Counted from the stretch's first letter, positions 1-8,190 are shown. The stretch: DNA of 64,000 nucleotides from Pseudomonas sp. A-RE-19 (GCF_019956555.1 NZ_JAHBDQ010000004.1:124001-188000); one strand, 5' to 3'. Numbers and translations: made by a program. Notes: a model not told the origin generated them from the sequence alone.

Positions 1-1
1 C

Positions 2-898
2 TTCCGTGTGCTGGAGCAGTTCAAGGGGCGACGCAAAGTCACCGTTTTCGGCTCGGCCCGCACACCGATAGAACACCCGCTTTATGGTTTGGCCCGAGAA
101 CTTGGCGCGGCCTTGGCGCGCTCGGACATGATGGTCATCACCGGTGCCGGTGGCGGCATCATGGCGGCGGCCCATGAAGGTGCCGGACTGGAACACAGCC
201 TGGGATTCAATATCACCCTGCCCTTCGAGCAACATGCCAATCCCACCGTCAATGGCACCGGGAATCTGCTGCCCTTCCACTTTTTCTTTACCCGCAAACT
301 GTTCTTCGTCAAGGAAGCCGATGCGCTGGTGCTGTGCCCAGGCGGATTTGGCACTCTGGATGAAGCGCTGGAAGTGCTGACCCTGATCCAGACCGGCAAA
401 AGTCCGCTGGTGCCCGTGGTGCTACTGGACGCGCCGGGCGGCAAGTTCTGGCAAGGCGCGCTGGACTTCATTCACCATCAACTGGAGGAAAATCGCTACA
501 TCCTGCCGACCGACATGAAGCTGTTGAGCCTGGTCTACAGCGCCGAAGAGGCAGTGGAGCAGATCAACCAGTTCTACAGCAACTTCCACTCCAGCCGCTG
601 GCTCAAGCATCAGTTCGTGATTCGCATGAATCACAAGCTCAGCGATCGGGCGCTCGAGCATATGCAGGAGGCATTCGCCGACCTGTGCCTGAGCGATCAT
701 TTCCATCAGCACGCCTACAGCGGTGAGGAGCACGACGAACCGCAGTTCAGCCATCTGGCGCGACTGTCCTTCACCTTCAACGCCCGTGATCATGGCCGTC
801 TGCGGGAGTTGGTGGATTACATCAACCTGCCGGAAAACTGGGCCCAATCCAACCCCCAGGCGAAACAACGCACACGGGTACCGTACAAGGTGATGTGA
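2..898 (+). CDS. LOG-family nucleotide 5'-monophosphate nucleosidase (partial, 5' end outside window)
   Basis: The frame is open to the left edge, so the N-terminus is missing; 298 codons are visible. It carries the two signatures of the LOG (lysine decarboxylase-like, TIGR00730) family: a Rossmann-type GAGGGIM segment near visible residue 50 and PGGFGTLDE near residue 115, where the Glu is the expected catalytic residue. Family members hydrolyse nucleoside monophosphates to the free base and ribose 5-phosphate (PpnN in E. coli, LOG in plants). The C-terminal 120 residues, rich in His, Phe and Asp, extend past the core domain, as in the larger proteobacterial members. It converges on recX, with a shared terminator between them. 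The family is clear; the exact substrate is not. Confidence 0.85.
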   Translation, partial: FRVLEQFKGRRKVTVFGSARTPIEHPLYGLARELGAALARSDMMVITGAGGGIMAAAHEGAGLEHSLGFNITLPFEQHANPTVNGTGNLLPFHFFFTRKLFFVKEADALVLCPGGFGTLDEALEVLTLIQTGKSPLVPVVLLDAPGGKFWQGALDFIHHQLEENRYILPTDMKLLSLVYSAEEAVEQINQFYSNFHSSRWLKHQFVIRMNHKLSDRALEHMQEAFADLCLSDHFHQHAYSGEEHDEPQFSHLARLSFTFNARDHGRLRELVDYINLPENWAQSNPQAKQRTRVPYKVM

Positions 899-903
899 GG
901 CAC

Positions 904-943
904 AAAAAAACGGCCCGCTATCGAAATAGCGAGCCGTTTTATT
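904..943. terminator. Bidirectional intrinsic terminator between LOG gene and recX
   Basis: An A-run precedes the stem CGGCcCGCTAT, the loop cgaa, the partner ATAGCGaGCCG and a T-run, so the hairpin has a U-tract in both directions. It serves the converging LOG gene and recX. Confidence 0.85.
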
Positions 944-1410
944 TAATCGTCCATCCCTCGACCGCTGAACAACCGACCGATCATTTCCATGGAATAACCG
1001 CGATAGCTCAGGAACCTGCCCTGTTTGGCGCGTTCCCGGGCATCTATCGGTAAATGCCCCGAGAATTTGCGCCGCCAGGTGTCTTCCAGTTGTTCCTGCC
1101 AGTTGATACCGCTCTCGCGCAAGGCGAGTTCGATGTCGGTACGTTGCAGGCCGCGCTGGCTCAACTCTTCGCGAATTCGCAAAGGCCCATAACCGGAACG
1201 GGCACGGTAGGAAACGAAGCTCTCGAGGTAACGGGATTCGGACAGCAGGCCCTCTTCCGTCAAGCGGTCGAGTGCTGTATCGATCATTTCAGGGAGGGCG
1301 CCGCGCTGACGCAGCTTACGCGTCAGCTCGACTCGACCGTGCTCGCGTCGCGCGAGCAGGTCCATTGCGGTTCGCCGCACCGCGACGAGTGTATCGAGTA
1401 CGGCGGTCAT
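943..1410 (-). CDS. recX: RecX, regulator of RecA
   Basis: This 155-residue protein has the usual RecX length and the three-helix repeat pattern (…[16 protein letters not shown]…[15 protein letters not shown]). RecX binds within the groove of RecA filaments and limits their extension and activity. Its start lies 8 bp after the recA stop on the same strand, the typical recA-recX operon of Pseudomonas, so it is probably made by readthrough from recA. It ends at the bidirectional terminator. It is intact and of host-like composition. Confidence 0.93.
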   Translation of the reverse strand: MTAVLDTLVAVRRTAMDLLARREHGRVELTRKLRQRGALPEMIDTALDRLTEEGLLSESRYLESFVSYRARSGYGPLRIREELSQRGLQRTDIELALRESGINWQEQLEDTWRRKFSGHLPIDARERAKQGRFLSYRGYSMEMIGRLFSGRGMDD

Positions 1411-1418
1411 CGGATCAA

Positions 1419-2471
1419 TCAGATGTCAGCGTCAGCCAGGTCATCAGCCGTCTCTTTGACCGGCGATGCTTTGACGTCCGGCGCTGGAGACAGCAACTTG
1501 TCGCGCAGTTGCTTCTCAAGTTTCGCGGCGATCTCCGGGTTGTCCGCCAGGAACTTGGCCGAGTTGGCCTTACCCTGACCGATCTTGGTGCCTTCGTAGG
1601 CATACCATGCACCGGATTTCTCGACAAAACCGTGCAGAACACCCAGGTCGATCATCTCACCGTTGAGGTAGATGCCCTTGCCGTAAAGAATCTGGAACTC
1701 GGCCTGACGGAACGGCGAAGCCACCTTGTTCTTCACGACTTTGACGCGGGTTTCGCTACCGACGACTTCATCACCTTCTTTCACCGCGCCAGTACGGCGG
1801 ATGTCCAGACGAACCGATGCGTAGAACTTCAGCGCGTTACCACCGGTGGTGGTTTCCGGGCTGCCGAACATCACGCCGATCTTCATGCGGATCTGGTTGA
1901 TGAAGATCACCAGGCAGTTGGCGTTCTTGATGTTACCGGTGATTTTACGCAGCGCCTGGGACATCAGACGGGCTTGCAGGCCCACGTGCATGTCACCCAT
2001 TTCGCCTTCGATTTCAGCCTTTGGCACCAGAGCCGCCACGGAGTCGACGATGATCACGTCAACCGCGTTGGAACGCACCAGCATGTCGGTGATTTCCAGG
2101 GCCTGCTCACCAGTGTCCGGCTGGGAGACCAGCAAGTCATCGACGTTGACGCCCAGTTTGCCGGCGTACTCAGGGTCGAGAGCGTGTTCAGCATCGACGA
2201 ATGCGCAGGTCGCGCCGGCTTTTTGAGCCTGGGCGATCACCGACAGCGTCAGGGTGGTTTTACCGGAGGATTCAGGACCGTAGATCTCAACGATACGGCC
2301 TTTTGGCAGACCGCCAATGCCGAGCGCGATGTCCAGACCCAGAGAGCCAGTGGAAATGGCCGGGATCGCCTGACGGTCCTGATCGCCCATACGCATTACG
2401 GCACCCTTGCCGAATTGACGTTCGATCTGACCCAGGGCCGCAGCCAAGGCTTTCTTCTTGTTGTCGTCCAT
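1419..2471 (-). CDS. recA: RecA recombinase and SOS co-protease
   Basis: 350 residues starting [13 protein letters not shown]. The ATG at 2471 is chosen because it has a GAGGA ribosome site 6-7 bases upstream and matches known RecA N-termini; an in-frame GTG 12 bases further up would add MRTL. Walker A is GPESSGKT at residues 65-72 and Walker B lies in [12 protein letters not shown]. RecA forms ATP-dependent filaments on single-stranded DNA, drives strand exchange, and stimulates self-cleavage of LexA and phage-type repressors. It is followed by recX, preceded by a LexA-type site, and lies next to cinA and a tailocin whose repressor is of the RecA-sensitive type. Confidence 0.98.
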   Translation of the reverse strand: MDDNKKKALAAALGQIERQFGKGAVMRMGDQDRQAIPAISTGSLGLDIALGIGGLPKGRIVEIYGPESSGKTTLTLSVIAQAQKAGATCAFVDAEHALDPEYAGKLGVNVDDLLVSQPDTGEQALEITDMLVRSNAVDVIIVDSVAALVPKAEIEGEMGDMHVGLQARLMSQALRKITGNIKNANCLVIFINQIRMKIGVMFGSPETTTGGNALKFYASVRLDIRRTGAVKEGDEVVGSETRVKVVKNKVASPFRQAEFQILYGKGIYLNGEMIDLGVLHGFVEKSGAWYAYEGTKIGQGKANSAKFLADNPEIAAKLEKQLRDKLLSPAPDVKASPVKETADDLADADI

Positions 2472-2511
2472 TAAAGTCCTCACGTAATCAATAAGGCCTG
2501 ACGGCCAACAC

Positions 2512-2527
2512 CTGTATAAGTAGCCAG
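2512..2527. promoter_or_regulatory. LexA (SOS) box upstream of recA
   Basis: CTGTATAAGTAGCCAG fits the CTG-N10-CAG pattern of gammaproteobacterial LexA boxes. It lies 41 bases upstream of the recA ATG, in the recA-cinA gap, where a box is expected. It is an imperfect palindrome. Confidence 0.75.
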
Positions 2528-2554
2528 TATTATTCCACAGCGTTTCAGGATCGC

Positions 2555-3055
2555 CTACCCCTGATTTGAGATTTCTCCAGCGGCATGCCGCAGCAGCCCC
2601 TCTAGCGCGGCCTTCACCGTTTGTCGGCGGACCTCGTCACGGTTACCGGGGAAGTACTGCACTTCGCTGAACACCTGCTCGCCAACGCCCCAAGCCAGCC
2701 ACACCGTGCCCACGGGCTTGCCCGGCGAACCGCCGTCCGGCCCCGCGACACCGCTGACCGCCACGGCAAAACGTGCCCGGCTTTTTTCCTGCGCGCCACG
2801 GACCATGGCCTCGACCACCTCGCGACTGACCGCCCCAACGGTTGAAAACAACTCCGACGGGACATTCAATTGCTGGGTTTTCTGGCGGTTGGAGTAGGTG
2901 ACATAACCAGCCTCGAACCACGCCGAACTCCCCGGAATACGAGTGATCGCCTCGGCAATCCCGCCACCTGTGCAGGATTCGGCCGTGGTGACGTGGGCAT
3001 TGAGAACCTGCAAGCGCCTGCCCAGTTCAGCAGCCAGTTGGGTGATATCTTTCAC
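2555..3055 (-). CDS. cinA: CinA C-terminal domain protein, nicotinamide-nucleotide amidohydrolase (PncC type)
   Basis: 166 residues from the GTG at 3055, chosen because GGAGAG lies 7 bases upstream; the frame stays open further upstream without a better start. The motif [16 protein letters not shown] near residue 25 and [19 protein letters not shown] near residue 105 are signatures of the CinA C-terminal domain, which deamidates nicotinamide mononucleotide to nicotinate mononucleotide. The N-terminal domain of full-length CinA is absent, as is normal in many proteobacteria. It lies upstream of recA on the same strand and directly downstream of the tailocin spanin genes. A possible promoter sits in the 80-bp gap to them. 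Confidence 0.93.
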   Translation of the reverse strand: MKDITQLAAELGRRLQVLNAHVTTAESCTGGGIAEAITRIPGSSAWFEAGYVTYSNRQKTQQLNVPSELFSTVGAVSREVVEAMVRGAQEKSRARFAVAVSGVAGPDGGSPGKPVGTVWLAWGVGEQVFSEVQYFPGNRDEVRRQTVKAALEGLLRHAAGEISNQG

Positions 3056-3086
3056 GGTTCTCTCCTGATCGAGCGGAATGAGACCT

Positions 3087-3114
3087 ACCGTACACGAGCC
3101 GATCACGCTTGCAA
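3087..3114 (-). promoter_or_regulatory. Possible sigma70 promoter for cinA
   Basis: TTGCAA, a 16-base spacer and TACGGT lie 32 bases upstream of the cinA start, in the gap after the spanin gene, where no terminator is seen. The match is moderate, so readthrough from the tailocin cannot be excluded. Confidence 0.35.
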
Positions 3115-3135
3115 GGTTCAGGATCGATCAAAATG

Positions 3136-3654
3136 TTAGCGCGCAAGGGCTCTGACATAGGCCTGACACGCCTGCAGAGCAATCAGTCCGCCATCGCCTG
3201 CGTCGGTGATGGCGATAATTCGTTGAGCATGCGCCGGGTCAAGTCGGGCTCGCGGGGCGCCATGATCCATGCCGCCGGTGCCGGAGGCGGCTGACACTGC
3301 ACAGGTTGAGGCAGCATCACGGGCGTCGAGGAGGACTGACAGGCGCACATCAGCAGTGGCAAGACGATCGCGCAGGCGACCTTGATCACGTTCGGCATCG
3401 CTAAGCGCTCGATAATGGGTTTGTTCACTGGCCGACAGCCGTTGTTCCAGGGCCAGACGTTTGTTCTGCTCGGCCTGTTGCTGCGTGGCGGACGCCTGAG
3501 TCAGTTGATTAAGGGCCTCAGCGTGCAGCCCGGCCTGCTCCGCCAGTTGCCGGCCGTAGCGCCAATCCTGAAACTGCCAGGCCAGCGCCGCTGAACAACC
3601 GGCCAACACCAGCAGACCGATCAGTCGCCAGCCGATCAGACCGAAGGCTGGCAT
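3136..3654 (-). CDS. Rz-type inner-membrane spanin (i-spanin) of the tailocin
   Basis: 172 residues with one N-terminal membrane segment (about residues 7-26, GWRLIGLLVLAGCSAALAW). A long Gln/Glu/Ala-rich periplasmic coiled coil follows (about 35-105) and the C-terminus is Rz-like (QRIIAITDAGDGGLIALQ). Spanins fuse the inner and outer membranes in the last step of lysis. The partner lipoprotein Rz1 is encoded inside this gene in another frame, the lambda arrangement. The start overlaps the end of the endolysin gene by 19 bases. It is the last gene of the tailocin before cinA. The family call rests on architecture and context. Confidence 0.8.
   Translation of the reverse strand: MPAFGLIGWRLIGLLVLAGCSAALAWQFQDWRYGRQLAEQAGLHAEALNQLTQASATQQQAEQNKRLALEQRLSASEQTHYRALSDAERDQGRLRDRLATADVRLSVLLDARDAASTCAVSAASGTGGMDHGAPRARLDPAHAQRIIAITDAGDGGLIALQACQAYVRALAR
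3183..3398 (-). CDS. Rz1-type outer-membrane spanin lipoprotein, nested within Rz
   Basis: 71 residues, read in a different frame wholly inside the Rz gene. It starts MPNVIKVACAIVLPLLMCAC, a short signal peptide ending in a lipobox-like LLMCAC, so the mature lipoprotein would begin at a Cys near residue 18-20. A Pro-rich middle follows (MLPQPVQCQPPPAPAAW), the hallmark of Rz1 proteins. An alternative start 30 bases upstream would add ten residues ahead of the signal peptide. Rz1 sits in the outer membrane and pairs with Rz to span the periplasm. Nested Rz/Rz1 pairs are well known in phages, so the overlap itself supports the call. Confidence 0.8.
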   Translation of the reverse strand: MPNVIKVACAIVLPLLMCACQSSSTPVMLPQPVQCQPPPAPAAWIMAPREPDLTRRMLNELSPSPTQAMAD

Positions 3655-4199
3655 AGCACCGCCCTCGCCCGCGCCCAGATTTCCAGACGATCCTGCAAGC
3701 CGTTCAACCCGCCGTTGATACGACGGGTGATGCTGTTGAACTGGTCGCGGTCGGCCAATTCATTCAAGCCGTTCTGCTCCCAGAACCATGCCGCTGACTC
3801 GGCCGCCCATTGGGGCTGCTCCAACAGTTCAGGCAGAGACAGCAGACGTTCATCGCCAAACAGCCCGAGGCTGCACTGGCGGTAGTTGTTGCGGCCGGTG
3901 ATCTGGATCAGGCCACGGCCACGGTATTTTTGACCGTCGCCGTCGGGTTCTGGAGTGTTGCCCAAACGGGCGGCCAGGATGCCGGTGTCGTATTTGCTCA
4001 GGTATTGGTTGTTGCCCAGTTCACGTACGTACTGCAACTGCCCCGATTCGTGACCGACTTGCGCGAGGAAGGCGGCGATGCGTTTGGGGGTGTTGATGTT
4101 GCGGTGTGACATGGCGGTGTTCAGGGTGGAAATGAAAACGCCCGCTTGGGAGCGGGCGTTGGGCATGATGCTTAGAACTTGCTCGTCCGTGACAGACAT
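3636..4199 (-). CDS. GH19 chitinase-like endolysin of the tailocin
   Basis: 187 residues of the glycoside hydrolase 19 lysozyme family common in Pseudomonas phages and pyocins. The motif AAFLAQVGHESGQL (about residues 43-56) carries the expected catalytic Glu, and KYRGRGLIQITGRNNY (about 91-106) forms the substrate cleft. It should cleave peptidoglycan after the holin lets it through the inner membrane; no signal peptide is seen. It precedes the Rz/Rz1 pair, while the holin lies about 15 kb away at the other end of the cluster, so the lysis functions are split. Confidence 0.9.
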   Translation of the reverse strand: MSVTDEQVLSIMPNARSQAGVFISTLNTAMSHRNINTPKRIAAFLAQVGHESGQLQYVRELGNNQYLSKYDTGILAARLGNTPEPDGDGQKYRGRGLIQITGRNNYRQCSLGLFGDERLLSLPELLEQPQWAAESAAWFWEQNGLNELADRDQFNSITRRINGGLNGLQDRLEIWARARAVLCQPSV

Positions 4200-4230
4200 T
4201 GAAACTATTCACTCTATCGCGTTAAAGGGG

Positions 4231-4662
4231 TTAATTGTTTTTCCGCAGGGTGCCTTCAAGCCAGACAGGTTCGACGGGACGATATTCGACTTCAGGAAAA
4301 TTCGGCGCCAACGGCCAATCCCTCAGTTTCTGCCTGTAAGCAAGCAACTCCTTGAACTGTACGGCGGTCAATGTTGTGCCTTCACCCATTTCCAGCTCTT
4401 CACTATCGCGAACGACGAGCCACTGAGTCATTTCCAGCGTCTTGCTTCGCCAAGCCCGTTCAATGTCCGAACGGGATTGCACCGCCAGTAAAATCCGCTC
4501 CGGGCGCCCATCACTGTTCAAGGAGAGAACTGTACCTTCGGGGGCATCGATCACCAGCGAGCCATACTCTTCATCGCTAAGTTCGAATGCATCCGAAGGT
4601 ATATCTGATCCATGTAACCCTGAATGATAAAAACCTGAAGTACCAGGTGAAAAATAATACAT
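4231..4662 (-). CDS. Tail-fibre assembly chaperone, third cassette
   Basis: 143 residues from the ATG at 4662, two bases after the stop of the preceding fibre gene; the longer open frame would start inside that gene. The N-terminal half (MYYFSPGTSGFY…SDAFELSDEEY) and C-terminal half (TLTAVQFKELLAYRQKLRDWP) match the pattern of small phage tail-fibre assembly proteins, which fold and trimerise the fibre tip and usually lie just after it. The last 70 residues closely resemble the truncated fragment at 5417-5698. This stretch looks less GC-rich than its surroundings, which suggests recent exchange. The family is clear by pattern and position; fibre specificity is inferred. Confidence 0.8.
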   Translation of the reverse strand: MYYFSPGTSGFYHSGLHGSDIPSDAFELSDEEYGSLVIDAPEGTVLSLNSDGRPERILLAVQSRSDIERAWRSKTLEMTQWLVVRDSEELEMGEGTTLTAVQFKELLAYRQKLRDWPLAPNFPEVEYRPVEPVWLEGTLRKNN

Positions 4663-4664
4663 GT

Positions 4665-5405
4665 TCAATACCCTATTCCGATAACCCTGGCGGCAATTGA
4701 ATTGGTAGGCCAATCCGGGCAACGCACATTAATTCCGACAAGCCGGCTCACTGACAGATTATTAGTCCATATCAAAGAAGTCCCGGAGGCCGTACCTTCA
4801 TGGGTTGCAACTGCCACAAACAGTGCATTGGGAAACGCCAACGGCCATAAATTAAGATCGCCATAACCACCATTAGCGGCCTGACTTGCTGTACCGGTGA
4901 TCCATTGAATGATGAGGTTCCCCATCCACGAGGGAAAAACGATATACCCAGAGGCGCCAAGCCTCACCAAAAATCCAAGCCTCAGTTTTTTGGGTGTCAC
5001 AATGGACGCGTCACTCACCCCAGCATTGACCTCGGCCTGCGAGGCTATTTTTGCAGTCCCTACAACTGATTCCGTCGCCTGAACCACTCTCTTTGCAATG
5101 GCCTGAAAAACACGCAGCGGGGTCATCAATTTAGCGATATTAGTACCTGCCTCAGCGTCCTCTTGACCCGCCAGGCTTTCACTCTGCTTTTTTGTGATCA
5201 GATTGGTAATCGCCGTTTTCAACTGAGCATTATCATTCTCATCAGCAATCCCCCCGGCACTCTCAATAACCCCGAGGATCTCCTGTGTAACACCGTTCCC
5301 CCAACTTGCCGGAATCAACGACCCCGGTACTCCGGTCAGCGGATTTTCATCCACGAACTTCCCATTTACCAAACCAGCACTAGGCACACTTATCGGATAA
5401 TCCAT
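4665..5405 (-). CDS. Tail fibre, third cassette, gp53-like tip
   Basis: 246 residues. The first 50 (MDYPISVPSAGLVNGKF, VDENPLTGVPGSLIP) are shared with two other fibre genes upstream and should form the particle-attachment end. The middle (residues about 65-145) is a Thr/Ala/Lys-rich linker with SEVNAGVSDASIVTP-like repeats seen in fibre shafts. The end (GYIVFPSWMGNLIIQW…FPNALFVAVATHEG) resembles the C-terminal domain of R-type pyocin fibres and phage gp53-like tips that bind lipopolysaccharide. AGGAGAG lies 8 bases before the ATG. It is the smallest and most AT-rich of the three fibres. Confidence 0.85.
   Translation of the reverse strand: MDYPISVPSAGLVNGKFVDENPLTGVPGSLIPASWGNGVTQEILGVIESAGGIADENDNAQLKTAITNLITKKQSESLAGQEDAEAGTNIAKLMTPLRVFQAIAKRVVQATESVVGTAKIASQAEVNAGVSDASIVTPKKLRLGFLVRLGASGYIVFPSWMGNLIIQWITGTASQAANGGYGDLNLWPLAFPNALFVAVATHEGTASGTSLIWTNNLSVSRLVGINVRCPDWPTNSIAARVIGIGY
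5271..5405 (-). repeat. Shared fibre N-terminal module, copy 3
   Basis: The first 135 bases of this fibre gene are homologous to the starts of the fibre genes at 7237-7371 and 8915-9049, with mostly silent differences, forming a family of direct repeats able to recombine. Confidence 0.75.
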
Positions 5406-5416
5406 GCCAATCTCTC

Positions 5417-5698
5417 CTATATGTCAAAACATTCTCTGGCAAAAACATCTGCTAACCAGCCAGGAACCTCCGGTCGGGCAACCATGGCTGGAAAGCTTTC
5501 GGCGACAGGCCAGTCGCGCAACGCTTGTTGGTACTCAAGCAACTCCAGGTACTGTTTCACCGTGAGCGTTGTCACGCGTCCAAGCTCCTGCTCATCACGA
5601 TGGCGCGTCGTCAGCCATTGACTGGCCGCCAGAATGGATTGGCGCCAGACAAGTTCCTGCCCCAATGACTCTTCGCTCTTCGTATTCGACGTGTAGAA
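5417..5698 (-). pseudogene. Remnant of a tail-fibre assembly chaperone (N-terminus missing)
   Basis: About 93 residues that align by eye with the C-terminal half of the chaperone at 4231-4662: TLTVKQYLELLEYQQALRDW here against TLTAVQFKELLAYRQKLRDW there, each followed by P, an FP pair and a conserved Trp. No N-terminal half is present. The frame begins just after the stop of the intact chaperone at 5700-6266, and no ATG or GTG with a ribosome site precedes it; only TTG codons are available. It is best read as a scar from fibre-cassette replacement. A short product by reinitiation cannot be excluded. Confidence 0.65.
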
Positions 5699-5699
5699 C

Positions 5700-6266
5700 T
5701 CAGGCCTTTTCCTCCGAGACAGGCACAACAGGCCAGGTGATCTCCTTGGGGAAACCGGCCTGTTGTTCGATACGATTCAACTCCACGCTATAGAGCTTCC
5801 ACTCCAGCAATTGCAGTTGCTCTTCATGGCTGGCATCGCCGATATCCTCAGCGTATTGGAGGGGCGCAATACGCAGGACGGCGTCACGAAGAAGAGCATC
5901 GCGCTGGACCAAAACGACTTTTTTGAGATCCTCCAACCGGGCTGCTTCATCGATTTTCCAGGTGTTATCGATCCACATGTGAAAACCGCCCGGCCACGGC
6001 TGTGTGGTGAAACCTTCCGGCAACTCTCCCAACGTCGTCCATGTTTCCCTAAGGCCCGTGTCGGTGCGATAAACATCACCACGAAAGTCGGCTTGCTGTT
6101 GTAAAGCACCCTTGACATAAGCCCAGGCAAATCCGTCGGGCGGTGGAGAAAGTTCGAGACTCAATGCCACAGCGTTGCTCGGCAGTTGTACGCCGACACC
6201 CGGCACGACCGGAAACTCGACAGGCCCGAACAGCGCACCACTGTCGTCTATCAGGTAATTGAACAT
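5700..6266 (-). CDS. Tail-fibre assembly chaperone, second cassette
   Basis: 188 residues from the ATG at 6266, chosen for GAGGTG five bases upstream; an in-frame GTG two codons earlier has no ribosome site. It starts 7 bases after the fibre stop. Features include a YVKGALQ…YRTDTG segment, WPGGFHMWIDNTWKID near residues 90-107, and a C-terminal LLEWKLYSVELNRIEQQAGF helix ending WPVVP. This last pattern is typical of phage tail-fibre assembly proteins. It should be specific for the collar-type fibre directly upstream. No enzyme motif is visible. Confidence 0.75.
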   Translation of the reverse strand: MFNYLIDDSGALFGPVEFPVVPGVGVQLPSNAVALSLELSPPPDGFAWAYVKGALQQQADFRGDVYRTDTGLRETWTTLGELPEGFTTQPWPGGFHMWIDNTWKIDEAARLEDLKKVVLVQRDALLRDAVLRIAPLQYAEDIGDASHEEQLQLLEWKLYSVELNRIEQQAGFPKEITWPVVPVSEEKA

Positions 6267-6273
6267 GTGCACC

Positions 6274-7371
6274 TCAGATCAGTTTGATACGGCCGGGATA
6301 AGCGATGTTTCGCGGGCGGGTTTCTCCCGAAAAATTACCGATGTTGCCGATGTAGGTTTCAGAGTCGAACGCCGGATTGGGGTACGTCGTCGCGATCGTT
6401 CCATTGGTTGGGTAAAAATTGACGTCGCTTGAAACACTCCAGACGCCATCCGGAATTGCGGGGGCCGGACGGAAGGAAGACCCCGTGCCGGTTGGCAAAT
6501 AGTGGTTGTGGCTTTGTAGGGAATGCCCCTGAAGGCTGCCAGCTGCGCGCCCGACATCCAGACCTCGGGACTCATCAAGTACACGCAGAAACTCGCCACG
6601 CACTTCCGGAATGCGAAAGTTCAACGCGCCATCGCCACTGGTCCATCCGCCCTCCCTGCCCGCGCGACCGGCTTCAGTGGTCAGCGCCCCGGAGGACTGG
6701 GCGAAGTCCCACAACCAGGGCCATTCACTGCGCAACAACAGACTGCCATTCAGCGCGCCATAACCACCCGGACTAATCAGTACGGTGGTGTCTAATACCT
6801 GCCGCCCGAGAGGGGTAGCATCATGCCGCCCGACCGGCCACCAGTTACCGTCACCGGTACTGCGCAAATGCCACCAGTCACCGCTCCCCATCAATACCAG
6901 AAAGGGATAGCCGGACGGCGAAAGTTGGGTATGGAATCGAATGCGATCCGTGCCGGCGGCCCGGACGACAAGGCGATTGCCGCTGTTATCCACACGACGA
7001 AGAATGACGTCACGCACACCAAGTCCTGCATTGGCCGCAGGCAGAGTGACGGTCATTACGCCGGGGCTGCCGTCGATCAGCACAAGGCCGAGTTCTTGCT
7101 CACTCAGCGCCTTGGACGCAGAGAGCCGAGTCACTAGAGAACGCATCGGGCTGGATGTGCCGACAATCACCTGGATGGCCTTGAGCAACTGGCTGGTGTC
7201 CGCTTCAGAGGCAACCAATCCGCCACCTTCGATCACGCTCACAATTTCTTGGGTCACGCTGTTGCCCCAGACCGCCGGAATCAATGATCCAGGCGTCCCG
7301 GCGACGGGGTTTTCATCGACAAACCGGCCATCGACCAGCCCGACGCTGGGTACACTCTTTGGATAATCCAT
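6274..7371 (-). CDS. Tail fibre, second cassette, tail-collar domain
   Basis: 365 residues from the ATG at 7371, preceded by GAGGAGG 8 bases upstream. Residues 1-50 are the shared attachment module. Residues about 195-365 form a phage tail-collar domain: PGGYGALNGSLLLRSEWPWL, FRIPEVRGEFLRVLDESRG, the His-rich GHSLQSHNHYL, and a terminal ETRPRNIAYPGRIKLI. This fold is found at fibre ends that bind surface glycans. An intrinsic terminator lies 74 bases upstream of the gene, after the first cassette, so its expression may be set apart from the structural operon. Confidence 0.9.
   Translation of the reverse strand: MDYPKSVPSVGLVDGRFVDENPVAGTPGSLIPAVWGNSVTQEIVSVIEGGGLVASEADTSQLLKAIQVIVGTSSPMRSLVTRLSASKALSEQELGLVLIDGSPGVMTVTLPAANAGLGVRDVILRRVDNSGNRLVVRAAGTDRIRFHTQLSPSGYPFLVLMGSGDWWHLRSTGDGNWWPVGRHDATPLGRQVLDTTVLISPGGYGALNGSLLLRSEWPWLWDFAQSSGALTTEAGRAGREGGWTSGDGALNFRIPEVRGEFLRVLDESRGLDVGRAAGSLQGHSLQSHNHYLPTGTGSSFRPAPAIPDGVWSVSSDVNFYPTNGTIATTYPNPAFDSETYIGNIGNFSGETRPRNIAYPGRIKLI
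7237..7371 (-). repeat. Shared fibre N-terminal module, copy 2
   Basis: This is the homologous 135-base start of the second fibre gene; see copies at 5271-5405 and 8915-9049. It is somewhat more divergent than the other two (for example GRF for GKF and VAG for LTG). Confidence 0.7.
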
Positions 7372-7444
7372 ATTTTTATCCTCCTCTTGGAATAACAAAT
7401 GACCGAACCCCACGCTGGTGCAGGTGTCCCGGGATGTAGTGAGC

Positions 7445-7470
7445 AAAAAAAACCCACTCGGTGAGTGGGT
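7445..7470 (-). terminator. Intrinsic terminator between first and second fibre cassettes
   Basis: On the minus strand ACCCACTC, a 3-base loop, GAGTGGGT and eight T follow one another: a perfect 8-bp stem with a strong U-tract. It lies after the first cassette's chaperone and before the second fibre gene. Confidence 0.9.
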
Positions 7471-7539
7471 ATATGGCTTGCAGGCAGTCGAACTGAATCT
7501 GTCTCAATACAAGAGCGGAGAAGATCGAAACACGCTCAA

Positions 7540-8190
7540 TTAGACTTCCTGCACCATGAGTAAATTACCAATAGCCATAACCGCCTCATCACTGGCGTCC
7601 CTGGCCAAGTCCATCTTGCCCTTGGCGATATGTGCCTTGATTTTCTCTTTGGCCTTCAACCGGAGGGTGCGAAGCGTCAGTAAACTCTCATTGAATTGAG
7701 CGGCTTTTTCGAGAATCTCGTCGGCGGCTTGTTTGGCTGTTCGGCCTTTGACGACCCACGCAGATATAGCCAGTGGCACGGCCTTTTTTGGATAACCCTC
7801 ATCCTTGAATGCCTGCGCATCCGTCGCAGCTTTTGCATACTCCAGGGTGAGAAGTGGATCGCCGGCAATGACTTGGCGAGCGCTGTCTGCCGCCGCGTCC
7901 ACACGGGCACAAAGTTGCTCAGCATCCAGACTCTCCGATTCCGCCGCATCTGCAAGGCTCAGCACCCACTGAGTACCATCCCAGTAATGGGATGGTGAGG
8001 GTTGCGGCGTTTCGACTTTTGTCAGCTCACCATTAAATACAAGGTGCGGTAACTCTTTCTGAACCCATTGCTCAGCAGTGATCGGTAGAGCGCCATTAGC
8101 GACCGTGGGGGCAGCGTAAGCAAACAGATCGGTGTCTTGCCATTCAATGATCAAGCCGGTTGCTTGGCAATAAAGCACTTGTTTTGTCAT
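7540..8190 (-). CDS. Tail-fibre assembly chaperone, first cassette
   Basis: 216 residues starting MTKQVLYCQATGLIIEWQDT, five bases after the stop of the glycine-rich fibre gene. The N-terminal 80 residues, ending SHYWDGTQWVLSL, look like the fibre-associated domain of small tail proteins. Residues about 90-210 form a long Ala/Lys/Glu-rich helical region (KAATDAQAFKDEGYP, AISAWVVKGRTAKQAADEIL). The order fibre then chaperone repeats in the other two cassettes, but this protein shows little similarity to either. It could also be a minor tail protein; the chaperone role is inferred from position. Confidence 0.65.
   Translation of the reverse strand: MTKQVLYCQATGLIIEWQDTDLFAYAAPTVANGALPITAEQWVQKELPHLVFNGELTKVETPQPSPSHYWDGTQWVLSLADAAESESLDAEQLCARVDAAADSARQVIAGDPLLTLEYAKAATDAQAFKDEGYPKKAVPLAISAWVVKGRTAKQAADEILEKAAQFNESLLTLRTLRLKAKEKIKAHIAKGKMDLARDASDEAVMAIGNLLMVQEV

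Noticed and set aside
1272..2474. 400-codon plus-strand frame antisense to recA
   Set aside because: It mirrors RecA codon structure and lacks any recognisable domain; recA on the other strand is certain.
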